From an uncultured Parabacteroides sp. (GTDB taxonomy: Bacteria; Bacteroidota; Bacteroidia; Bacteroidales; Tannerellaceae), in NCBI GenBank assembly GCA_949298575.1, contig CASFXH010000022.1, forward strand, positions 1-45,032: DNA of 45,032 nucleotides, read 5' to 3'. Within the stretch, counting starts at the first letter, position 1. Every line of letters starts with the position of its first letter. A program made the position numbers and the translations under genes. Positions 11,213 to 18,465 of the stretch are shown piece by piece. The notes beneath the pieces are model-generated. The model had not been told where the DNA came from and made no database searches. It saw only the letters and a program-made list of their open reading frames with translations.

Positions 11213-12385
11213 TCAATCAATTCCCAATTTCGCCTTCAGGTCGGCGGGGATGGCGTCCTTGTGGACCATGATGTAGATGGTCTTCGCGCGGACGTAGCTC
11301 TCGGACATGTTGAGGTAGCCGCCGAAAGTGTTGCGCTCGGTGCCCCAAGAGTTTTTGGTGATGTAATATTTCGTCCCGTTCTGATCCTTGGCGATGCCGG
11401 TGAGGTGCATCAGGTGGTCGTCGGTCGTCACGAAGCTCTCATAACCCGCCTGGCGGATCTCCGGCGTGACCTTCACCTCGGGGAAGGGGCGCTCGAACTT
11501 GTAGACTTCCTCGAGCCGCTCTTGCTCGTTCATGGGCTCGAAGCGGGCGCGGTCGGTGGTGGAATAATCGTCGACCGATTTCACCTCGGGATTGATCGCC
11601 ACGCCGTTCTTGAAGGAGAAGCCCTTCTCGCTGACGTCGCCGTCCCAGCAGACCGTGAAGCCGTTCTGGAGGGCATAGTCGGTGACGGCCATCATCTCGT
11701 CGAGCGGGAGGTTATACATCTTCGCGTGCTCCCAGTTGTCGGGCACCTCGACCTCGAACGGCTGGTAGTAAGGATGATGGGTAAAGCTGGTGATCTCCAC
11801 GTAGTCGTCCATGTTCAAGCCCAGCGACTCGGCGAACGACTTGGGCGTGTATTCCTTGCCTTGGTAGGTGAATTTCTCGGGGAGTTTTCCCAAGTAAGTG
11901 TCGAACAAGTTTTGGATCAACTCGTCGTATTCGGGGCTGCGTTTCTTCTGCTGGATGGCCACGTCGGCGATGGCTTTCATGTATCGCGTCATCTCGCCGT
12001 GGTTGTGGCGGTCAGAGTCGTAATTGATGCCCGTGTAGACTTCCTCGGGGACGATGCCCACCTGCCTGTAGGCGTTCATGAAGGTATGCGAGAGGCTGCC
12101 TTGGCCGATGTTGCCCCTCCCCTTCCGGACGTAATTATCCTGCAACTGGTTCATGTATTTCTGCCGGACGATGAACATCTCGGACAGGTCGTAAGTCCCC
12201 TTCCCCATGCGGAGCAACTCCGATTCCATGAACGAGGTGGTGGCGAAACACCAGCACGTCCCTGTCGAAGCTTGATTCTTGACCGGCGTCGCGGGAACCT
12301 TGACGACGTCCGTGAACTGATAGCCCTGCCCAAAAGCGGCGAGGCCCGAAAGCGCGAAGGCGCAAGATAAAAGTAATGATCTCAT
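11213..12385 (-). CDS. Exported C1-family (papain/bleomycin-hydrolase-like) cysteine peptidase
   Basis: A 390-residue thiol peptidase of the aminopeptidase C group. A signal peptide spans residues 1-19 (AFG|Q), so it acts in the periplasm or at the surface, unlike cytoplasmic PepC. Catalytic residues are visible: oxyanion Q38 and nucleophile C44 in 'KNQASTGTCWCFAT', His in 'DDHLMHLTGIA' and Asn in 'ITKNSWGTE' near the C-terminus. It is the third gene of a minus-strand run (MBL fold, C69 dipeptidase, this gene), with 48 bp between it and the dipeptidase. Together they suggest breakdown of imported or surface-generated peptides, a natural diet for an asaccharolytic-leaning oral or gut Bacteroidales. 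Confidence 0.9.
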   Translation of the reverse strand: MRSLLLSCAFALSGLAAFGQGYQFTDVVKVPATPVKNQASTGTCWCFATTSFMESELLRMGKGTYDLSEMFIVRQKYMNQLQDNYVRKGRGNIGQGSLSHTFMNAYRQVGIVPEEVYTGINYDSDRHNHGEMTRYMKAIADVAIQQKKRSPEYDELIQNLFDTYLGKLPEKFTYQGKEYTPKSFAESLGLNMDDYVEITSFTHHPYYQPFEVEVPDNWEHAKMYNLPLDEMMAVTDYALQNGFTVCWDGDVSEKGFSFKNGVAINPEVKSVDDYSTTDRARFEPMNEQERLEEVYKFERPFPEVKVTPEIRQAGYESFVTTDDHLMHLTGIAKDQNGTKYYITKNSWGTERNTFGGYLNMSESYVRAKTIYIMVHKDAIPADLKAKLGID

Positions 12386-12433
12386 TGTTTATCGTTTTAT
12401 GATTTATATTCTTGAAAACGGAGGTTCCAATCC

Positions 12434-14029
12434 CTAGAAGCCGCGGGCGAACATCTTCCAGAAGCCGTCGCCCATCTCTCGCCAGCGCCACATGGCCGCC
12501 CCGGCGAAGTCGTTCGTATAGCCCGTCAGGAAAGCGTTGGCGGCCTCTTCGCCCTCGGAGGAGAGCAGTTCCTGGTAATGTTTCTCCACGAAGGGGAGCT
12601 CGGTGAAACCTTTCCGCTCGAAATGTTCGATCGCTTCCTCGATCGTCTCGCGGGTCAACCCCCAGCGGACGGTCGCCAGCTTATTGGCCCGTCGGAAGGC
12701 CCAGACGGCGGCGTCCTCGCGATAGTGGTGTTGTCCGCAGATCCCGAAGGCCGCGGGCAGCTGGCTCGTCCCGGCGAAGATAGGCACGCGAGGACTCTGT
12801 CCCGGATTGTCATAAGCCACCCAAGCGACGCCCCCCACCGCGTCGGGCAACCAGTCGCGAAGCTGGATCACCGTCGAGTAGGAGCATTGCGGCACGGCGA
12901 CCAGGCGGTAGCGCTTCACCACGTCCGGTTTGATGCCATTGAGCATCGCCACCATGTCGGTTGTCATCCAAGGGTTCGCCGAGGGGCTGACGATGGTGTC
13001 GGTCTTGCCGGTCTCCCGGTCCTTGCGTTCGACCTTGAGGTTTTGGGTCATGTCCCACTCCGTCCCCTCGTAAGTCTGGCGGAGCAATGCCATGACGTCG
13101 GCCGCGCCGACCGCCTTCTCCGGCTTGACAGAGAAGGGCAATTCCTCGGCATCATACGAGAGGTTCAGCGAGGGCGCCAGGGTAGAGAGGATGAAGAACT
13201 CCCGGATGTTGAAGGCCTTTTTGCCGCCCCCATAGGCTTTCCAGAAGCGGAATGGTTCCTTGCCGTCCCAATAACCCAACCGTTTGGCCACTTCGAAAAC
13301 GTTCTTCGAGGCCATATAATTCATCGTGTCCGCCAAGTTCAAGGTAGAGATGCGTGGGATATTGGCGGAGACCCCGACATGATCGTCCGGTATGCGGACG
13401 GCTGCCCATACGCCCCCTATCTTGTCTTTTCCCTCGCCAAAGACCTCGAAATGCCAGACCTCCCGCGGGTCGGCGATGGTGAGGCACTCGCCCCAATCCC
13501 CGTATCCGTACCGCTCGATCAGTTCGCCCATCAGGTGGATGGCGTCTCGGGCGTTGTCGCAACGTTGGAGAACGATTTTCTCCAATTCCTCGATCATGAA
13601 CATCCCTTCCTTATTCACCAAATCCCGTCGCCCGGTAATGGTGGTTTCACCAATGCCCAGCTGCCGCTCGTTGAGGCAGGGATAGGCGGTGTTCAGGAAT
13701 TGATAGGTCGAGCGGGCTTGGGGAATCGTGCCCTTCAGGGTCATCTTCGTCTGGTCGCTCGCGTATTCGGTATGCATCCGGCCGGAGTAGACTTCCAGGG
13801 TCGTATCCCGTTCGTAGGTGGCCGCCGGGACGATGTCCATCCACGTCCGGTAATTGCCATCACAAGTATGGCTGGTGATTACCGAGCCGTCGGTCGAAGC
13901 CTTCTTGCCCACCATGATGCTCGTGCAACTCTCCGGATGGTTCACCGGTTCTGAAAACTCTATCTCCTGTGCCTTCGCCAAATAGCCGGCGCAGAAGAGA
14001 AACACGCCAATAAAAAACTTTTTCATCAT
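12434..14029 (-). CDS. Exported C69-family dipeptidase
   Basis: A 531-residue N-terminal-nucleophile peptidase. A signal peptide (1-20, AKA|Q) is followed by a short propeptide and the catalytic C35 in 'ESCTSIMVGKKAS', the PepD/C69 signature; autocleavage before C35 would expose the nucleophile. The conserved 'STDGSVITSHTCDG' and 'GNYRTW' follow directly. Expected to release dipeptides or cleave short peptides outside the cytoplasm. The gap to the upstream MBL gene is 13 bp, so they share an operon. Length is normal for the family. Confidence 0.9.
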   Translation of the reverse strand: MMKKFFIGVFLFCAGYLAKAQEIEFSEPVNHPESCTSIMVGKKASTDGSVITSHTCDGNYRTWMDIVPAATYERDTTLEVYSGRMHTEYASDQTKMTLKGTIPQARSTYQFLNTAYPCLNERQLGIGETTITGRRDLVNKEGMFMIEELEKIVLQRCDNARDAIHLMGELIERYGYGDWGECLTIADPREVWHFEVFGEGKDKIGGVWAAVRIPDDHVGVSANIPRISTLNLADTMNYMASKNVFEVAKRLGYWDGKEPFRFWKAYGGGKKAFNIREFFILSTLAPSLNLSYDAEELPFSVKPEKAVGAADVMALLRQTYEGTEWDMTQNLKVERKDRETGKTDTIVSPSANPWMTTDMVAMLNGIKPDVVKRYRLVAVPQCSYSTVIQLRDWLPDAVGGVAWVAYDNPGQSPRVPIFAGTSQLPAAFGICGQHHYREDAAVWAFRRANKLATVRWGLTRETIEEAIEHFERKGFTELPFVEKHYQELLSSEGEEAANAFLTGYTNDFAGAAMWRWREMGDGFWKMFARGF

Positions 14030-14042
14030 TATTTATATTGTA

Positions 14043-14864
14043 TTATTTAATCTGTGCTTCACTGTAATTGACCCGTACACCGTTGAAGGTAACGATCAAG
14101 TTGAGATCTTGCCTGCTGGGATTCGCTTCGCCTTTGACCTTCCCGGAGAGGACGTCATGGCTCAATGTCTCCAAATCCTTCACCCGTTGGAGTGTTTCCG
14201 CGTTCTTCCCATAATAATGTCCCGGATAGAGTTGCTTTAAGCCATAACGCTCCATTTTCTGGGCCGTGCGTTGGCAGGTCTGAATTAAAGTAGAGTAATC
14301 CGTGAAAAGCAGGAGATTGCCCGATCCGAACGCGTCGCCGCTGAAACCATAGCCAGCTGCCTTGTCGATAAAGGTCGTCGAACCCGGCGTATGTCCCGGC
14401 GTGAAAAGCACCTCGATGGCGCGGCCACCCAGGTCCCATACCTCGCCATCCCGCAAGTAGTTGATTTTTCCCTTATAATTCGGCATGAATTTGGGAATGT
14501 TGACCGTATCGGCCGCGTTGAGGTAGATTTCCGGAAATTCATCGATGGCCGAGCCCGTGTGATCGGGATGGACATGGGTGGCGATGAGGGTGACAGGTTT
14601 TTGGGTGATCGAGGAGACGATTTTCCGGAGGCCGGGGATCGTCGTTCCCGCGTCTAGCAGGATAGCTCGCTGGTCTCCTTCGATCAAATAGAGGCTCTCG
14701 TTGAACATGACGTTTCCGGTGCCGACCCAGGTATGATCGTCTATTTGGTGGAAGACTACATTATCGTCTTGATAGACGATTTTACCACCGATTTGATCGT
14801 TTTGCGCCCATAGGAACGCTGGCAAAAAGATCCACAGGAGGATCAAGAGAAAATGTGTTTTCAT
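14043..14864 (-). CDS. Exported metallo-beta-lactamase-fold hydrolase
   Basis: A 273-residue protein with a signal peptide (1-20, LWA|Q) and a complete zinc site: H97-x-H99-x-D101-H102 in 'THVHPDHTGS', H158 in 'TPGHTPGST', D177 in 'SGDAFG' and H216 in 'PGHYYG'. Substrate is not deducible; the fold covers lactamases, lactonases, glyoxalases and phosphodiesterases. No feature ties it to antibiotic resistance. It is the first gene of the exported-hydrolase operon and has the best promoter match in the window at 14926-14956. Confidence 0.85.
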   Translation of the reverse strand: MKTHFLLILLWIFLPAFLWAQNDQIGGKIVYQDDNVVFHQIDDHTWVGTGNVMFNESLYLIEGDQRAILLDAGTTIPGLRKIVSSITQKPVTLIATHVHPDHTGSAIDEFPEIYLNAADTVNIPKFMPNYKGKINYLRDGEVWDLGGRAIEVLFTPGHTPGSTTFIDKAAGYGFSGDAFGSGNLLLFTDYSTLIQTCQRTAQKMERYGLKQLYPGHYYGKNAETLQRVKDLETLSHDVLSGKVKGEANPSRQDLNLIVTFNGVRVNYSEAQIK

Positions 14865-14925
14865 ATTTACTCAGATAATAGGATTATACGTATTCGCGAA
14901 GCCCTTTTTGACTTCTTTCGAGCGA

Positions 14926-14956
14926 TAAAAGTAGTGGTTAAGTTTATTTTTTCAAA
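14926..14956 (-). promoter_or_regulatory. Promoter of the exported-hydrolase operon
   Basis: The minus strand reads TTTG (14956-14953), 19 bp, then TACTTTTA (14933-14926). This fits the Bacteroidetes sigma consensus TTTG-N19-TAnnTTTG with one mismatch, about 60 bp before the start codon at 14864. Confidence 0.65.
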
Positions 14957-15039
14957 TACTTCGAGAAAAAAAATAAGGAAACATTAATTTCGCGTCATTA
15001 ATTGGATCTATCAAATGTACTTATTAAAAATTTAATACC

Positions 15040-17058
15040 ATGAATTCAATCCAACTCGCGTCGATAATTTGCCTCGGAGTTTGTACCGCTTCGCATGCTG
15101 ACGCGGCTTTTCCGACTGGGCATGATGAGTTGCCGCGCGTAGTCGCGGCTCCGGACTATCCTATTCCTTCGTCTCCCTTGCGGGAGGTGGTTTATTTCCC
15201 TGAGAAAACGGACTTCGCGTTGTGGGCGCCCTCCGCCGAGCGGGTGGAGTTGAGGCTGTACGACTCCGCGGTCTCTTCGATCCCCTCTAAAACGGTCGAG
15301 CTGAGCCGGGGGGGCGATGGACTGTGGCAGGCGACGGTAAGCGGGGATTGGAAGGGTAAATTCTATACGTTCCGCACCCGGATCGACGGCGCGTGGCGGG
15401 AAGAGACGGCCGGAATCTTCGCCACGGCCGTGGGCGTCAACGGCGACCGGGGCGCGATCATCGACTGGCAAGAGACGAACCCCGTCGGCTGGGAAAATGA
15501 CGTCAGGCCCGACCGCGGAAACCCCGCGGACATGGTCGTCTACGAGATGCACCATCGCGATTTCTCCATCCATCCCTCCTCGGGCATCAAGCGCAAGGGC
15601 AAATTCCTCGCGTTAACGGAAAAAGGGGCCGTGACGGTTGACGGAATGCCTTCCGGCGTGGACCACCTGGTCGAGCTGGGCGTCACGCACGTACACCTCC
15701 TCCCCTCTTTCGATTTCGCCACGATCGACGAGGCTTCGACCAATCCGGACCAGTATAACTGGGGATACGACCCCAAGAACTACAACGTCCCCGAAGGCTC
15801 GTACGCGACCGACGCCTTCGACCCCTTGGTCCGCGTAAAAGAATTCAAGAGCATGGTCCAGGCGTTGCACCAGGCGGGAATACGCGTCATTTTGGACGTC
15901 GTTTACAACCATACGTTCTCGGCCGGCGAGAGCGCGTTTGAGCGGACGGTCCCGGGCTATTTCTACCGTATGCGCGCGGATGGCAGTTTTTGTAATGGCT
16001 CGGCCTGCGGCAACGAGACGGCGAGCGATCGTCCGATGATGCGGAAATACATGATCGAGTCGCTCTGCTTTTGGGCGAGGGAATACCATATCGACGGCTT
16101 TCGTTTCGACTTAATGGCGATCCACGACATAGAGACGATGACGCGGATCCGCGCCGAGCTGGATAAAATCGATCCCACGATCGTGACTTACGGCGAAGGT
16201 TGGGCCGTCGGCGAGCTGGGCTACGACGAGACCCAATTGGCCTATAAAAAATACGCCTATCGCATGCCCGGAATAGCGGCCTTCAGCGACGATCTGCGCG
16301 ACGCCTTGCGCGGACCTTTTTCGGACCATTACAAAGGGGCTTTCCTCGCCGGCCTGCCCGGACATGAGGAGGCGATCAAGTTTGGCGTCGCCGGCGGTGT
16401 CTTCCACGATCAGGTGAAAGGCATCCCGTTTTGGGCCGGACAGCCGACGCAACACATCAGTTACGTCAGCTGCCACGACGACCACTGCCTGCGCGACCGT
16501 TTGCGGAACACCCTCGGCGCGGATACCCCGGAACCGGAGCTGATCCGCCTCGACAAGCTCGCGCAGACCGTCGTCCTGACCTCGCAAGGCGTCCCCTTCA
16601 TTTATTGCGGCGAGGAACTTTTCCGGACGAAGCGCGGCGTGGGGAATAGCTACAACAGCCCGGACAGCATCAACGCGATCGACTGGAGCCACAAGAAAAC
16701 CTACCACGATCTCTTCGCGTACTACCGCGAGATGATCGCCATCCGGCGCGCGCACCCGGCCTTCTATTTGGGAGACGCGGCACGTGTCCGACGCCATCTC
16801 GAGTTCCTGGACACCGGCGAATCCAACGTCGTCGCCTTCCAGCTGAAAGACGTGCGGACGTATGACTCGGTCGACCGGATCGTGGTCGTCTTCAACAGCA
16901 AGGCCACCGAGGCGAATGTGGCTATCCCGAGCGGCGCTTATCGTGTCTACGTGAAAGACGGCGTGGCGAACCACGACGGTTTGGAGAATTTTACGGGCGA
17001 CAAGGTCACGGTGGCCCCCCGTTCCGCCTTGATCCTGATGGCGGAGCCCTCGTTTTGA
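15040..17058 (+). CDS. Pullulanase-type glycoside hydrolase family 13 enzyme
   Basis: A 672-residue enzyme expected to cut alpha-1,6 branches of pullulan, glycogen or limit dextrins. A hydrophobic N-terminus (1-22) reads as an export signal, though it lacks the usual basic residues. An N-terminal CBM48-like domain (about 48-130, 'FALWAPSAERVELRLYD') precedes the GH13 barrel. The type I pullulanase signature 'YNWGYDP' is at 239-245. Catalytic residues: nucleophile D357 ('DGFRFDLM'), acid/base E386 ('YGEGW') and D480 ('SCHDD'). The transporter gene follows after 23 bp and malQ after that, so it provides linear oligosaccharides for uptake. Confidence 0.9.
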   Translation: MNSIQLASIICLGVCTASHADAAFPTGHDELPRVVAAPDYPIPSSPLREVVYFPEKTDFALWAPSAERVELRLYDSAVSSIPSKTVELSRGGDGLWQATVSGDWKGKFYTFRTRIDGAWREETAGIFATAVGVNGDRGAIIDWQETNPVGWENDVRPDRGNPADMVVYEMHHRDFSIHPSSGIKRKGKFLALTEKGAVTVDGMPSGVDHLVELGVTHVHLLPSFDFATIDEASTNPDQYNWGYDPKNYNVPEGSYATDAFDPLVRVKEFKSMVQALHQAGIRVILDVVYNHTFSAGESAFERTVPGYFYRMRADGSFCNGSACGNETASDRPMMRKYMIESLCFWAREYHIDGFRFDLMAIHDIETMTRIRAELDKIDPTIVTYGEGWAVGELGYDETQLAYKKYAYRMPGIAAFSDDLRDALRGPFSDHYKGAFLAGLPGHEEAIKFGVAGGVFHDQVKGIPFWAGQPTQHISYVSCHDDHCLRDRLRNTLGADTPEPELIRLDKLAQTVVLTSQGVPFIYCGEELFRTKRGVGNSYNSPDSINAIDWSHKKTYHDLFAYYREMIAIRRAHPAFYLGDAARVRRHLEFLDTGESNVVAFQLKDVRTYDSVDRIVVVFNSKATEANVAIPSGAYRVYVKDGVANHDGLENFTGDKVTVAPRSALILMAEPSF

Positions 17059-17081
17059 TACATATATAAATATAGATACGC

Positions 17082-18455
17082 ATGAAAACTATACCAAATC
17101 AGAGTTTCTGGAAACTTTGGAACATCAGCTTCGGGTTTTTTGGCGTACAGATCGCCTATGCCCTCCAAAGCGCCAACATCAGCCGCATATTCGCGACCCT
17201 TGGCGCCGATCCCCATTCGTTGAGTTACTTTTGGCTTTTGCCCCCCTTGGCGGGGATCATCGTCCAGCCCATCATCGGCGCGGCCAGCGATAAGACGTGG
17301 TGCCGCTTTGGGCGACGGATTCCCTATTTGTTTTTGGGCGCCACGCTGGCGGTGATCGTCATGTGCCTGTTGCCGAACGCCGGGAGCTTCGGCATGACCG
17401 TCGCGCAGGCGATGATTTTCGGCCTGTTCGCGCTCATGCTCCTGGACACCTCCATCAACATCGCCATGCAGCCGTTCAAGATGATGGTCGGCGACATGGT
17501 CAACGAGCGGCAGAAGGGCCTGGCCTATTCCATCCAGAGCTTCCTGTGTAACGCCGGGAGCCTGATGGGATACATCTTCCCCTTCCTCTTCACGTGGATC
17601 GGCATAAGCAATGTCGCCCCCAAGGGCGTGATCCCGGATTCGGTCATTTATTCTTTTTATATCGGGGCCTTGATCCTGGTCGTTTGCGTGCTTTATACGA
17701 CCTTTACCGTAAAGGAAATCCCCCCGCGCGAATACGCCGAGTACCACCAGATCGACGAGACGCGCGAGCGCGAGAAGACGAATATTTTCACCCTCCTGAA
17801 ACGCGCCCCCTCGGTTTTCTGGTCGGTCGGGTTGGTGCAATTCTTCTGCTGGGCGGCGTTCATGTTCATGTGGACCTACACGAACGGCACGGTCGCGGCG
17901 CAAGCTTTCGACGCGCCGACGGTCGAGCGGGTCACGCGGGGCGTCGCCGGCCTGGTCCTCGACACCCAATCGGGCGCGTATCAAGACGCCGGCGACTGGG
18001 TCGGGATCCTGTTCGCCGTCCAGGCCATTGGATCCGTCATCTGGGCCGTCGTGCTCCCGCGCTTCAAGCGGTTGAAGGTGGCCTATGTGGTTAGCCTCGC
18101 GATCGGCGCCCTGGGATTCATCTCCATTTACTTTATCCACGATCGCTACGTCCTTTTTCTCTCGTTTTTGTTGATAGGCTGCGCTTGGGCGGCCATATTG
18201 GCCCTGCCGTTCACGCTCCTCACGAACGCGCTTACCGGTGGGCACATGGGAATCTACCTGGGCCTTTTTAACGGGACCATTTGCCTGCCGCAAATCATCG
18301 CCGCGGCGCTGGGTGGCTCCATCCTCCGCGCCTTGACGCCCGCCGGGGGCCTGCCGCCCGAGGTCTGCATGCTGGTCTTGGCCGGCGTATTCTTGCTGAT
18401 CGGCGCCGGATGCGTCTTTTTTATTCATGAACATACGTCTATCGTAAAAAAATAA
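17082..18455 (+). CDS. MFS sugar transporter (SLC45/GPH-like)
   Basis: A 457-residue inner-membrane carrier with about 12 hydrophobic segments. 'GAASDKTWCRFGRRIPY' after the second helix (about 66-82) is the SLC45-type variant of the MFS loop 2-3 motif. The place between a pullulanase-like gene (23 bp away) and malQ (10 bp away) makes maltose or maltodextrin, probably with a cation, the likely cargo. That is inferred from context; the family also carries sucrose and other glycosides. Residues about 290-310 form an unusual extended loop ('RVTRGVAGLVLDTQSGAYQ') seen in Bacteroidetes members. Confidence 0.87.
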   Translation: MKTIPNQSFWKLWNISFGFFGVQIAYALQSANISRIFATLGADPHSLSYFWLLPPLAGIIVQPIIGAASDKTWCRFGRRIPYLFLGATLAVIVMCLLPNAGSFGMTVAQAMIFGLFALMLLDTSINIAMQPFKMMVGDMVNERQKGLAYSIQSFLCNAGSLMGYIFPFLFTWIGISNVAPKGVIPDSVIYSFYIGALILVVCVLYTTFTVKEIPPREYAEYHQIDETREREKTNIFTLLKRAPSVFWSVGLVQFFCWAAFMFMWTYTNGTVAAQAFDAPTVERVTRGVAGLVLDTQSGAYQDAGDWVGILFAVQAIGSVIWAVVLPRFKRLKVAYVVSLAIGALGFISIYFIHDRYVLFLSFLLIGCAWAAILALPFTLLTNALTGGHMGIYLGLFNGTICLPQIIAAALGGSILRALTPAGGLPPEVCMLVLAGVFLLIGAGCVFFIHEHTSIVKK

Positions 18456-18465
18456 ATCATCGTCT

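Noticed and set aside
12578-13954. 458-codon plus-strand frame opposite the C69 dipeptidase
   Set aside because: Shadow of the real minus-strand gene, which has a signal peptide and the C69 active site; similar long shadows lie opposite the C1 peptidase (11102-12370) and the MFS transporter (16947-18488).
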